A stretch of 64,000 nt of DNA from a virus. A program made the position numbers and the translations under genes. The stretch lies in the IMG/VR virus record IMGVR_UViG_3300009008_000009, positions 1-64,000 of that record; one strand, given 5' to 3'. The notes beneath the pieces were generated by a model. The model was not told the origin of the DNA. It saw nothing but the letters and a program-made list of their open reading frames with translations, and did not search any database. This document shows, piece after piece, positions 24,171 to 33,195 of this stretch. Positions within the stretch are counted from its first letter, which is position 1. Each line of letters begins with the position of its first letter.

Positions 24171-24500
24171 TCACCTCACAAACTTTGAAATGTCGAGTTC
24201 CCAGCTGAACTCGCTCCGCTCATCGCATTCCATCTTGACCTGCTCAATGTGTTCTTCTACGTGGTTACGGGTCCAACCATTAACCCGCATAATATGTTCT
24301 ACAGCTTCTTCGTATCTCCCAATCCGCTGTGCCCGACCAATGTGAATAGAAAGATGGCACAACGGACAAAGAGCAATGATATCAGTTAGAGTCTGTGTCC
24401 AAGTATCAAAGTTAAAGTCCCAGACCTCGTGGGCTTCAACGGGGTGCTTAGGACTACAACCAGCGTCCTTTGTACCTCCCAAGGAATCTATTTGCAGCAA
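24171..24500 (-). CDS. HNH-type nuclease
   Basis: Residues 20-60 (HPVEAHEVWDFN..., then IIALCPLCHLSIHIGRA) match the HNH fold of phage nucleases, with the EAHEVW and CPxCHxxxH elements. The N-terminal zinc Cys pair usual in the family is missing, so the zinc site may be reduced. The start is uncertain: only TTG codons are available, and the frame overlaps the preceding gene by 47 bp. Confidence 0.65.
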   Translation of the reverse strand: MLQIDSLGGTKDAGCSPKHPVEAHEVWDFNFDTWTQTLTDIIALCPLCHLSIHIGRAQRIGRYEEAVEHIMRVNGWTRNHVEEHIEQVKMECDERSEFSWELDISKFVR

Positions 24501-25161
24501 CGTGCCACGCTGGCTTGATCTCCCCCCTGCTCATGTGGGCAACGTCGGTGAGAACTGCGTAGCAGGCGGGCTGGTTATTGTGCTCCAACATGAAGTTTGA
24601 CATGTTGAGTGTAAAGGCGATGTCGTAGAAGTGAGTGGTGAACTCATGGTCCCACGGACTCGTCTTCATGGTCTCCAAGTATGCATCAACAACAGACCTC
24701 CTGACAGCGATGCAACACCCGTCCAGAACGACCACAGGTCCGGGTCCGCCGAAGTAGGTAAACCCGAACGTAGTCTCGCCGTGACGGGCTTGACCGGTTG
24801 GATGCATAACAAAGCCCCGGTTCGGGCCGTTGTACATGTCTGCGGTGTGGGGTGCTTGAACCCACCACGCCGGATGGTGCTGTGGATGATAAGCTCGAGA
24901 CCCAGCAACCCCAACCACAGGATAGTGATCGAGAACGATATCAATATGTGCCAGAAAGTCGTCTGGCTTACGAATTGAAAAGTCATCGTGCTTGAACACA
25001 ACAACGTCACCACCTACTGTATTGAATCCACGTTCCCACGCTTGACTCAAATTGCCATCGGCGCACTCAACTAAAGTAGTTACAGCCAGATCTTCAGGGA
25101 CTTGGAACTGGTCCGAGTCCCCCGGCCTGACTGGAACGATGATCTTGTAAGATCGACTCAT
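24454..25161 (-). CDS. StrF-like family 2 glycosyltransferase
   Basis: A GT-A type glycosyltransferase of 235 residues. FKHDDF near residue 56 carries the metal-binding DD. VVGVAGSRAYHP and LDGCCIAVRRSVVDAY match the StrF-type branch of family 2, where GxC/G-x-x-AVRR forms the acceptor side. It is one of nine glycosyltransferases in the window, but stands apart from the cluster at 52614. Coupled to the upstream gene by a 4-bp overlap. The sugar and acceptor are unknown. Confidence 0.75.
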   Translation of the reverse strand: MSRSYKIIVPVRPGDSDQFQVPEDLAVTTLVECADGNLSQAWERGFNTVGGDVVVFKHDDFSIRKPDDFLAHIDIVLDHYPVVGVAGSRAYHPQHHPAWWVQAPHTADMYNGPNRGFVMHPTGQARHGETTFGFTYFGGPGPVVVLDGCCIAVRRSVVDAYLETMKTSPWDHEFTTHFYDIAFTLNMSNFMLEHNNQPACYAVLTDVAHMSRGEIKPAWHVAANRFLGRYKGRWL

Positions 25162-25895
25162 TTGGACTCCTGCTCTTCAAGCTGGCGAACCATGGACTGC
25201 ACCTTGTCAATGACCATCTCAGAAAGCTCACCGGTGCCGTAGTCCTTGGACGTGTCAATACCCACCGCACGTGCAACAGCGGCCTTGAAACCACTCAGCT
25301 CATTCATCCGATTCTGCTGGTATGCAATGTGGTTGCTGATCGGAAGTGGTACGGTCGTCTGCACTGGGAATTGCTCCCCTTGGTCCACCGAAGGATGTCC
25401 AATTGTATCTGACTCTTCAATCGGAACAGGATCAATAAAATCCGGGGGGTCAAGTGGGAACTTATCGCCTTCGGCACGAACCGTCAGTCTACCAAACAGC
25501 TCTTCGCCGGTCAGATGCTGGCGATCCTTGATCCAGTCATGGATACGCTCGCAGGCTAACTCCCATGCCCCCCGAGGTGAGACCCCAAACGGCGACCCAC
25601 CGAGAATCTCCTTCAGCTCGGGAATGGATGCGCGGAGATCTTCAAGTGCCTTCGGGTCGTTGCTCTCAAAAGCGTCGATTACCATGCCCATGTAGTTCCG
25701 AAACATCAAGATCACATTCCGGGCCGACATGAGGGCGTCACCAATAACAACGTCACTATCACTTTTGAGATCGACGGGGACTCGCATTGTCCAGCGACGA
25801 CCACCGCGATAAGGCCCGTCACACAGAGCGGAAACCTCATCGTGTGCCTTTGCCAGCTTGGTAAAGACGTTCTGGTTTAACATCTCTTGGATCAT
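25158..25895 (-). CDS. hypothetical protein
   Basis: Not recognised; 245 residues, helical N-terminal half, a Pro-rich middle (PLDPPDFIDPVPIEES) and a helical C-terminus. Overlaps both neighbours by 4 bp. Confidence 0.7.
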   Translation of the reverse strand: MIQEMLNQNVFTKLAKAHDEVSALCDGPYRGGRRWTMRVPVDLKSDSDVVIGDALMSARNVILMFRNYMGMVIDAFESNDPKALEDLRASIPELKEILGGSPFGVSPRGAWELACERIHDWIKDRQHLTGEELFGRLTVRAEGDKFPLDPPDFIDPVPIEESDTIGHPSVDQGEQFPVQTTVPLPISNHIAYQQNRMNELSGFKAAVARAVGIDTSKDYGTGELSEMVIDKVQSMVRQLEEQESK

Positions 25896-26200
25896 TCGAC
25901 ATCCTCCGTTTTCTTTTGAATCACGAGTCTTAAGTCAGTACCATAAGATTCATCGCGAGAAGACTGGCTTCTGAAAAAAGACCATACGTCGTCAGACGTG
26001 AATCCCTTACGGTTATACAGATCATGGACTATCAATAGAAAGTCATTCTTGGCTTCTTCCGGTAGAGGGCCAACCACCTCCACAGCGAAGTCTTCTAGTC
26101 CATCCATCGGTATAGCAACAAGATCTGGGTTTGCATCAAACTCTTTCCAGAGTTCTTCCGCCAAGTCATCTACATAATTTGAAAACTCAGCTCCGGGCAT
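25892..26200 (-). CDS. hypothetical acidic protein
   Basis: Not recognised; 102 residues, acidic, mostly helical (YVDDLAEELWKEFDANPDLV). The ATG is one base after the macrodomain stop... the two are in one operon with overlapping signals. Confidence 0.65.
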   Translation of the reverse strand: MPGAEFSNYVDDLAEELWKEFDANPDLVAIPMDGLEDFAVEVVGPLPEEAKNDFLLIVHDLYNRKGFTSDDVWSFFRSQSSRDESYGTDLRLVIQKKTEDVE

Positions 26201-26201
26201 A

Positions 26202-26648
26202 TTAACCCCCGTATTTATAAACCTTCACATCGATATCCGAGTAGTCTTCAAATACCTCGATGACCAGTGGCTTGACGTCCTCCCACTTGAGCCCACCAAG
26301 CCCACATCCGAGAAGTGGAAGTGCTACCGTCTTGATCTTGTGCGCGTCCAGTAGCTTCGCCAAGGCATACAAGCCCTCTCGGATGTATGAGATCTGCGAT
26401 GGGTTCTTCCAGTGGTCCTTGGTCGGGAAGTTGAAAATATAGATGCCGGACTCAGTTCTCAGCATCTGAACCTCGCCCGGCACCAGCGCTTCCTCATCGC
26501 AGGCAGTTCTATATAGATTTATGATCTCTGGAAATCGGATCGCGAAGTCCTGAGCCAGCCCCGCACCCATGCGCCCAGCACAATTGACTGGATTTACAAG
26601 GGCGGCTGCTTTGGACTTGAATATATCTCCGCGAATGTACCGGATCAT
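26202..26648 (-). CDS. DarG-like macrodomain protein (ADP-ribosyl hydrolase)
   Basis: A stand-alone macrodomain of 148 residues. NPVNCAGRMGAGLA forms the ADP-ribose-binding loop with the catalytic-site Asn, and LPLLGCGLGGLKWEDVKPL the second loop. The stretch FNFPTKDHWKNPSQISYI is characteristic of the DarG branch, whose members remove ADP-ribose from thymidine in DNA. In bacteria DarG is the antitoxin to DarT, which blocks phage DNA. A phage copy without a DarT partner could protect phage DNA. The branch assignment is from pattern only. Confidence 0.8.
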   Translation of the reverse strand: MIRYIRGDIFKSKAAALVNPVNCAGRMGAGLAQDFAIRFPEIINLYRTACDEEALVPGEVQMLRTESGIYIFNFPTKDHWKNPSQISYIREGLYALAKLLDAHKIKTVALPLLGCGLGGLKWEDVKPLVIEVFEDYSDIDVKVYKYGG

Positions 26649-27154
26649 GATCGATGCACCTCAACTTCGAACTTACCACTCGGCATGTAATAGGTACCCT
26701 TGTTGATCTTGCCGAGCCCATCGAACTTCAGTTGGGTCTCATCATCGTTGGAAATGTCCTGAGTCTCAACTGCACTGAGAATGCTTGGAACCTCGTCCAC
26801 CGAGGTGTAAATCCTGATTCCGATGTTACGTGCCAGCTCCATCTCAACAGCAGCGCCGCTAGACCCGTAAAAGCCCGGAGCACCGACGAGGATGTCCAAC
26901 TCCGGATCAAGACGCCGGACGAGGGATAAGTCCTGCGCCAACCACCACTGCCATGGAACCTCGGGCATCAGCCGTTCGAATCCGGCTGTGTTCTTGTGCG
27001 GGCAAATGACGCCCCAACCTTTCTCAACCAAACAACGCTCAACCGCCTCGGCTGCAGCGATGTTGGACTGGATAGCCTCCGGGCTACTACCTGAATACCG
27101 CCCGAAGACATAGGCAAATCTCTCAACGTATGGTAGAATGAGTTTGGTGCTCAT
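26645..27154 (-). CDS. nucleoside 2-deoxyribosyltransferase-like protein (DUF4406 type)
   Basis: Belongs by pattern to the deoxyribosyltransferase-like Rossmann family: YVFGRYSG at the start, AEAVERCLVEKGWGVICPH, a WWLAQDLSLVRRLDPELDIL segment and the GSSGAAVEMELARNIGIRIY motif near residue 110 with the usual Glu. Such phage proteins may cleave or exchange bases of nucleosides or act on NAD-like molecules. It overlaps the macrodomain gene by 4 bp, which suggests a shared ADP-ribose or nucleotide role. The C-terminal tail carries DDETQLKFD, shared at DNA level with 23096-23380. Confidence 0.7.
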   Translation of the reverse strand: MSTKLILPYVERFAYVFGRYSGSSPEAIQSNIAAAEAVERCLVEKGWGVICPHKNTAGFERLMPEVPWQWWLAQDLSLVRRLDPELDILVGAPGFYGSSGAAVEMELARNIGIRIYTSVDEVPSILSAVETQDISNDDETQLKFDGLGKINKGTYYMPSGKFEVEVHRS

Positions 27155-27390
27155 TCAGATCTCCCCAGTTGTAGTGCATCCTTACCAGCCGATGAAATAA
27201 CAATCGAGCTGTGTTTATTTATGTAGGTCATACCCTTCTTATCGAGAATGGAAATGGTGCTGGCCAGCGCACGTGCGGCACCTTGACGAGACTTGAACTC
27301 TCGGTCGGGCCATACTTCCTCAGCAATTGCAGCTGGGCGGCTTGGTCCGTTGCTGAGCACAGTAAGTACCTGAAGTTGCAGATCGGTCAT
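27151..27390 (-). CDS. winged-helix DNA-binding protein
   Basis: A 79-residue protein from MTDLQLQVL; the longer frame overlaps the membrane-protein gene. The pattern PAAIAEEVWPDRE, ARALASTISILDKKG and SSIVISSAGKDAL is a classic winged helix of the MarR/PadR shape. It overlaps both neighbours by 4 bp. Likely a small regulator. Confidence 0.6.
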   Translation of the reverse strand: MTDLQLQVLTVLSNGPSRPAAIAEEVWPDREFKSRQGAARALASTISILDKKGMTYINKHSSIVISSAGKDALQLGRSE

Positions 27391-27731
27391 AGGTAATGCG
27401 ACTCCGATTTCACTACGTGAGCTACTGGTGGATCTTGATCTTGATCTACACTGATAACAACGCACACCATCGAAGGATTTTTACCTTCCTTCATGTAGTC
27501 TTCGCAGGTATTCCACTTACGATATGGCTCTACCCAGAACTCAGCCCGCCAGTTCGACATCAGACGAACTAGGTCATCCTCGTAAACTGGACCGTTGCGC
27601 ACGACGAAGCTATGTGTGGCCGGGTGGTTATTGACCCGAGCCTTAGTAATAACCGTGGCCAGTCGTAGCAGTGTACCAGCCACTAGCGCAGCGACCAGCA
27701 ATAGACCAAGTAGATAAATTACGAATTCCAC
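27387..27731 (-). CDS. single-span membrane protein
   Basis: Starting at the GTG behind GGAGATGAT gives 114 residues: a very short N-terminus, one span (FVIYLLGLLLVAALVAGTLL), then a soluble basic/acidic domain of about 85 residues. The longer frame upstream overlaps the neighbouring gene and lacks a ribosome site. Function unknown. Confidence 0.65.
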   Translation of the reverse strand: MEFVIYLLGLLLVAALVAGTLLRLATVITKARVNNHPATHSFVVRNGPVYEDDLVRLMSNWRAEFWVEPYRKWNTCEDYMKEGKNPSMVCVVISVDQDQDPPVAHVVKSESHYL

Positions 27732-27732
27732 A

Positions 27733-28008
27733 TCATCTCCGAATACCAAGTACAGTTCGAACCTCACGGGCCTTGTCTTTTCTTCCAAGGCAACGGCCAC
27801 GGTCAACTCCCATGTCCCAGACCTTGATGTACGCAGCGATGGACTTCTTTACCTGTTCCTCGCTGGTTTCCATGGGCAACGAAATGTGAAACCGGGTCTT
27901 GAGATCAGCCCCCTCACGGACATGCCAAACTATCTGGGACTCAGTATCTTGGGTGGTGTCGTGGTTAATCCACCACCCCACAACGACATCAATAAGGTCG
28001 CTGAACAA
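27733..28008 (-). CDS. hypothetical protein
   Basis: Not recognised; 91 residues, Trp-containing N-terminus and a basic C-terminus (GRCLGRKDKAREVRTVLGIRR). Its stop overlaps the ribosome site of the membrane-protein gene. Confidence 0.6.
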   Translation of the reverse strand: MFSDLIDVVVGWWINHDTTQDTESQIVWHVREGADLKTRFHISLPMETSEEQVKKSIAAYIKVWDMGVDRGRCLGRKDKAREVRTVLGIRR

Positions 28009-28010
28009 GG

Positions 28011-28268
28011 TCAGTTCTCCTTGCCATAGCTAACGCCCAGCAGAAACGCACGAAGGAGCTCGTTGGCGTGGTCCTGTACTTCAGTCTCGGACACCGATAC
28101 GGAAAGAGAGAAGGTCACAAGCTCCGCCTGCGACCATCGTTCGGTATAGATAACCCACGTCGTGACCTCTTCCGTACCCTCAGGGCGGAATGATCGAACT
28201 GACTCAACATAGAATCCGGGACGTAGTTCAATCCGTTGTGGCTCGAATACAGCTCTCTTCCTCAGCAT
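28011..28268 (-). CDS. hypothetical protein
   Basis: Not recognised; 85 residues, beta-rich first half and a helical end. It is the first gene after the promoter at 28299-28327 and starts the unit that runs leftwards. Confidence 0.65.
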   Translation of the reverse strand: MLRKRAVFEPQRIELRPGFYVESVRSFRPEGTEEVTTWVIYTERWSQAELVTFSLSVSVSETEVQDHANELLRAFLLGVSYGKEN

Positions 28269-28298
28269 TACGTCTGTACCTCTGTCTTGTGTTCAAGT

Positions 28299-28327
28299 AC
28301 ATTAAGAACTACAGAGTAAAGGATCAA
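28299..28327 (-). promoter_or_regulatory. promoter
   Basis: TTGATC, 17 nt, TAATGT on the minus strand, followed by GTACTTG, a degraded form of the palindrome seen at other sites. Confidence 0.6.
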
Positions 28328-28353
28328 CTCACTTCGCTCGGCTCTTAAGAACA

Positions 28354-28563
28354 TCAACTGTCAAAGCACTCAATACCCATGATAACAAAGTACTCAGTGT
28401 CATGAGGTGGCGGCTTGTTGGGAACTGCGAACCCTTTGGTGGCCAGCGCTCGGAGGTCGTTTAACTCCACCGACCGGCGTGCCGGTTGAATCGAACGCCG
28501 GGAATACAAGGTTTCCAGTAAAGATCTCTCCCGGGAGGTCAACTTCTTGTTCTTGTTTGCCAC
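28354..28563 (-). CDS. hypothetical basic protein
   Basis: Not recognised; 69 residues from the GTG behind AGGAAAAC. An ATG at 28605 would add 14 residues but has no ribosome site. Basic and probably a short winged or three-helix domain (SRERSLLETLYSRRS, ELNDLRALATKGF). May bind DNA. Confidence 0.5.
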   Translation of the reverse strand: MANKNKKLTSRERSLLETLYSRRSIQPARRSVELNDLRALATKGFAVPNKPPPHDTEYFVIMGIECFDS

Positions 28564-28729
28564 GTTTGTTTTCCTGAGTATAACTGGTGAACTTTGATGT
28601 TTCATCAAGGACATACCGCTACTTAGCCATACTGAGAGTTGCATCGACGCCACCACAATATGGTAAGAAGATAATATAGGTCTTTGTACTAAATCAAGTC
28701 AGATCTAGTTATGAAAGATTGAGAGGTCA
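28564..28729. other. intergenic stretch with possible promoter
   Basis: No gene is seen. On the minus strand a possible promoter reads TTGATT and, 18 nt on, TATCTT (about 28675-28705), in the right place to drive 28354-28563. Confidence 0.4.
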
Positions 28730-28764
28730 AACTAAAAGGGTCAGCAACACTACGGCTGACCCTT
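28730..28764 (-). terminator. terminator of the groESL operon
   Basis: A perfect 10-bp stem AAGGGTCAGC / GCTGACCCTT with a 9-nt loop is followed by TTAGTTT on the minus strand. It lies 28 bp after the groEL stop. Confidence 0.9.
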
Positions 28765-28791
28765 AGAATAATCGTAAGTGAAATGGTTAGA

Positions 28792-30435
<1,644 letters not shown>

Positions 30436-30479
30436 CCTTCCTAACTCCTGAGTAATATCACATGAAGTACAACTTAGAC

Positions 30480-30779
30480 TTACTTCTCGATCACACCGAG
30501 AATGTCAGTGCGGTTGACCAACAGATACTTCTTGTTGTCGATGTCGACTTCCGTTCCGCCGTACTTCGCGAACAGAATCTGATCACCAACATTGACGATC
30601 TGTGACAACGGTTTACGGTTCTCACGCGTGTCAGTAATGTCGTCACCAACGGCGACTACCTCACCGATCTGAGGTTGTTCCTTGGAAACCGTGTCTGGGA
30701 TGATAATCCCACCGCTGGTTTTCTCGTCCTTCTCTACTACGGTGAGAAGAACACGTTCATCAATCGGACGTACGTTCAT
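30480..30779 (-). CDS. groES: co-chaperonin GroES
   Basis: A 99-residue GroES: the N-terminal [10 protein letters not shown] strand, a mobile loop with GGIIIPDT (binds GroEL), GEVVAVGDD, and the closing [26 protein letters not shown]. The length and order match bacterial GroES. It lies 44 bp upstream of groEL and has an AGAAGGAGGAG ribosome site, so the pair is one operon. Confidence 0.97.
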   Translation of the reverse strand: MNVRPIDERVLLTVVEKDEKTSGGIIIPDTVSKEQPQIGEVVAVGDDITDTRENRKPLSQIVNVGDQILFAKYGGTEVDIDNKKYLLVNRTDILGVIEK

Positions 30780-30822
30780 CGAGCTACTCCTCCTTCTATG
30801 TGGTTAGAATATGTCAATCTTA

Positions 30823-31077
30823 CTACTTAGACTGCTGAATTACTTTCTCGGCCTTGGCCCACGCCACCAAAATCAGGTCGGTGGTGGCAAGTGAACACAA
30901 TGTTTCAACCTCATCGTACGAGAGCTCGGCAGGAGAGAAAGGTTTAACAACCAGCTCACGCAGTTGAGTCATGAACTCTCGGATGTACCCAGCCTTTCCA
31001 TGCGCCCAAATGAACACAGCATGTCTGGTCTGCTCGGAGCTGAGCTGCTGATCCGGTGGATCACCAACCAGAAACAT
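30823..31077 (-). CDS. hypothetical protein, possibly the shifted end of the upstream gene
   Basis: Not recognised; 84 residues from the ATG. The frame stays open 36 bases upstream... and more: back to a TGA near 31140 it reads PDLFSWLEPYGADDVHCSPTG, which looks like real protein but contains no start codon. The upstream gene 31061-31282 runs over the same DNA in another frame. A +1 frameshift at ACC CCC G would join the two. Confidence 0.5.
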   Translation of the reverse strand: MFLVGDPPDQQLSSEQTRHAVFIWAHGKAGYIREFMTQLRELVVKPFSPAELSYDEVETLCSLATTDLILVAWAKAEKVIQQSK

Positions 31078-31282
31078 CCCAGTCGGTGAGCAGTGAACAT
31101 CGTCTGCACCGTAGGGTTCCAGCCACGAAAAGAGGTCCGGGGGTCAGCTGCGAAGGTTGGGGCTTAGTCAGCGACTTGAACGTTCCCCCGAAACGGAATG
31201 ACCACTTCCAGTAAGAATCGCCTTTCTTAATACCTTGGGCTGGGTAGTCCTTCCGTGCGCGTTGCTGTGTTGCTCGTGCCAT
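31061..31282 (-). CDS. small conserved phage protein, possibly frameshifted
   Basis: A 73-residue protein from the ATG behind GGAGGTTATTGAC. The first 45 residues (ARKDYPAQGIKKGDSYWKWS, then FRFGGTFKSL and PQPSQLT) match a widespread family of small phage proteins of unknown role. After SQLT the family similarity stops, and the remaining residues (GPLFVAGTLRCRRC) look unlike it, at a run of five C residues. A programmed +1 shift or a recent mutation are both possible. Confidence 0.6.
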   Translation of the reverse strand: MARATQQRARKDYPAQGIKKGDSYWKWSFRFGGTFKSLTKPQPSQLTPGPLFVAGTLRCRRCSLLTDWDVSGW

Positions 31283-31283
31283 G

Positions 31284-31454
31284 TCAATAACCTCCTTCAA
31301 TCAGCGCCTTGCGATTTACAACCGCAAGATATGTTTCTGGCTGTGGTGTTATGGTCGGATTGTCCGGTCGGACTTCCCATTCTTCTAACCAGTTAAGGTG
31401 ATCGATAACCGCTGAAAACTTGATCAGAGTTGCGGTACCCGCTGGAAGTTTCAT
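31284..31454 (-). CDS. small hypothetical protein
   Basis: Not recognised; 56 residues beginning MKLPAGTATLIKFSAVIDHL and ending KALIEGGY. The ATG lies in TGAGATG, overlapping the end of the upstream gene, and its stop lies next to the start of 31061-31282. The frame is also open with protein-like sequence upstream of the ATG (KATGVQLYDRPTE), without a start codon. Confidence 0.6.
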   Translation of the reverse strand: MKLPAGTATLIKFSAVIDHLNWLEEWEVRPDNPTITPQPETYLAVVNRKALIEGGY

Positions 31455-31455
31455 C

Positions 31456-31800
31456 TCAGTGGGCCGGTCGTAAAGCTGAACCCCGGTCGCCTTCCTGAAG
31501 GACGTGGTATCCGAGCTTGGCAGCCTTGCTTGCGCTGACTACCTCAATCCCAAATCCGTGAGAGTAGCTCTCATTAAACCCAATGAGATACCCAGACTCA
31601 AGTATCCACCAGATTGTTACGCTCTTACGCTGGCCGGGCCACCTTTTACTAGGATACCCGTACTCACCGTTAGAGCTGTAAGTCACGGCGACTAGCGTGT
31701 CAAAGTGACGAGACGCTGGTAGCTCGTTCGTCTCAAAGTATGATACAAGGTTGCTGGCTGGGATTGCGTTTCGTAGAGTTTCTCTCTTCTTCGATTCCAT
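31456..31800 (-). CDS. hypothetical protein
   Basis: Not recognised; 114 residues from the ATG behind GGAGATGGTAAG. The open frame continues into the promoter and is not used there. Contains a Trp/Gly-rich beta core (KSVTIWWILESGYLIGF). Confidence 0.65.
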   Translation of the reverse strand: MESKKRETLRNAIPASNLVSYFETNELPASRHFDTLVAVTYSSNGEYGYPSKRWPGQRKSVTIWWILESGYLIGFNESYSHGFGIEVVSASKAAKLGYHVLQEGDRGSALRPAH

Positions 31801-31846
31801 CTTACCATCTCCTGCGTTTCGGGGTGCTTGTAACTCGCTCATGTAC

Positions 31847-31875
31847 ATGATAACATTTTAAGCATCTGAAAGCAA
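31847..31875 (-). promoter_or_regulatory. promoter with CATGTACATG palindrome
   Basis: TTGCTT, 17 nt, TATCAT followed by GTACATG on the minus strand; drives 31456-31800. No strong terminator hairpin overlaps it here. Confidence 0.8.
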
Positions 31876-31889
31876 GAGTTATACGGGAG

Positions 31890-32174
31890 TTACTCAGGCT
31901 CTCCATAAGGCCAGTCCACCATCTCTATTGTCTGCCCAGCTAGTTTATGAGTACTGTCGTCCAAGTAACGAATCTGTCCATCAGTGATGAACAGGTGGCA
32001 TCGATGCCCATTCGATCTGATGTCGCCGTGCGTCAGCACAGACGGTGTGATGGTTGGTTTCTCTGTATCCCCGTTCCACGACCAGCGCCCCGGCGACGTA
32101 ATGATTCCGTGGGGCTCGTCGCACCCGGGGCACCAGAAAAAGAGTTGTCCTCCTTGTACTGGCTGAACCTTCAC
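31890..32174 (-). CDS. DUF6527-like small protein
   Basis: A 94-residue protein with the pattern of a common phage and bacterial family (DUF6527-like): FWCPGCDEPHGI, WSWNGDTEKPTITPSVL, and RCHLFITDGQIRYLDDSTH. The CPGC pair and the later Cys/His suggest a zinc-bound fold. Function is unknown. Coupled to 32171-32794 by a 4-bp overlap. Confidence 0.65.
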   Translation of the reverse strand: MKVQPVQGGQLFFWCPGCDEPHGIITSPGRWSWNGDTEKPTITPSVLTHGDIRSNGHRCHLFITDGQIRYLDDSTHKLAGQTIEMVDWPYGEPE

Positions 32175-32794
32175 CGGATAGTACCAAGAGTCCGATGAGT
32201 TGTACCAGTCTTCCCAACCCCCGGAGGAAGTTCAGAAAATCCAATGTCAGTGGAAAGATCAACATGTATAGAATGTTGTTTCCGCATAGACACCGGATCA
32301 ATCACCGTCCCCCTCTCTGGTATTGTACTCGTAGCTAGATAGCGTGTCTTATACTCAGGGTTTCGCAACCGCTGGTCACGCCGTGAATGTGGATACATCC
32401 GTTTGAATATCCCCCGAATGGTCTCTGGCTTGACATCGCGGTGATACAGCATCATACAGTAGTTAGCAATGTCGACCACGTCGCCCTTGGGAATGTGCTC
32501 AACAAACATCCGAACAAGATCTTCTTCTGAGCAGATCTTGGGGTCGTCCCATCCGTGCTTGCCGTTCTCCTCACTCTGCCACTCCATCTCTTCGTTCATG
32601 GCAACTGAGAACTCCAGCACCGCCTGCTCGTCCTTACCGTCCATGGGAACTTGAGTATCGATCCAGTCACTGAGTCTAGAAACGGCGAAGAAAGTATCTT
32701 CTGGAATGTCCTCGATCTTCTTATCGCGGTCGAAAAGTACCGCTTCCAACAAGGGACGCAACTTGAACAACATGGTCTTCAACATGGTAGTCAT
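32171..32794 (-). CDS. MazG-superfamily-like protein
   Basis: A 207-residue protein. FSVAMNEEMEWQSEENGKHG followed by DVVDIANYCMMLYHRDV matches the helical all-alpha NTP pyrophosphohydrolase-like family found in phages, where E...E and E/D-xx-D residues bind metal. The expected EExxE helix is only partly kept (SEEDLVRMFVEHI). The C-terminal 70 residues are a basic extension not usual in the family. It may control (d)NTP pools; activity is uncertain. Confidence 0.5.
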   Translation of the reverse strand: MTTMLKTMLFKLRPLLEAVLFDRDKKIEDIPEDTFFAVSRLSDWIDTQVPMDGKDEQAVLEFSVAMNEEMEWQSEENGKHGWDDPKICSEEDLVRMFVEHIPKGDVVDIANYCMMLYHRDVKPETIRGIFKRMYPHSRRDQRLRNPEYKTRYLATSTIPERGTVIDPVSMRKQHSIHVDLSTDIGFSELPPGVGKTGTTHRTLGTIR

Positions 32795-33159
32795 GTGCCT
32801 TTTCTCCCAACTAGTTGATCAACCCCAGCTGCCTGTCCGACTTCAACCGTGCGCCATTCGCTTGAGTTAGCCATACGAAAGTAAACGGAAGCGCCGGACG
32901 GTGCCTCGAGCGCGGCCACTACGGCACTACCCATTGCAAGAGTGTTTCCGGTTCCCGCAGGGACAGTCTCTTCATCAATCACCCGACCATCGAGTACGGT
33001 AACAATATGATGTGCATCAGTTGCGTAATGTGAAAGTTCCTGCTCAGGTGAGAAATCTTTCTGAAGCAAGGTGTCCTCCGAAGGGTTGTCGACGCCGAAA
33101 CCAGCGAGCTGGTCCTTAAGCTGACCTAACTGGCGGAACCAGACATGACCGTACGTCAC
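32791..33159 (-). CDS. hypothetical protein
   Basis: Not recognised; 122 residues, beta-rich from residue 50 on (HHIVTVLDGRVIDEETVPAG), perhaps a small jelly-roll or SH3-like fold. Overlaps 32171-32794 by 4 bp. Confidence 0.65.
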   Translation of the reverse strand: MTYGHVWFRQLGQLKDQLAGFGVDNPSEDTLLQKDFSPEQELSHYATDAHHIVTVLDGRVIDEETVPAGTGNTLAMGSAVVAALEAPSGASVYFRMANSSEWRTVEVGQAAGVDQLVGRKGT

Positions 33160-33195
33160 AATACCACGCCTTTCCGCTCCGCTAGAGAAGTGGTG

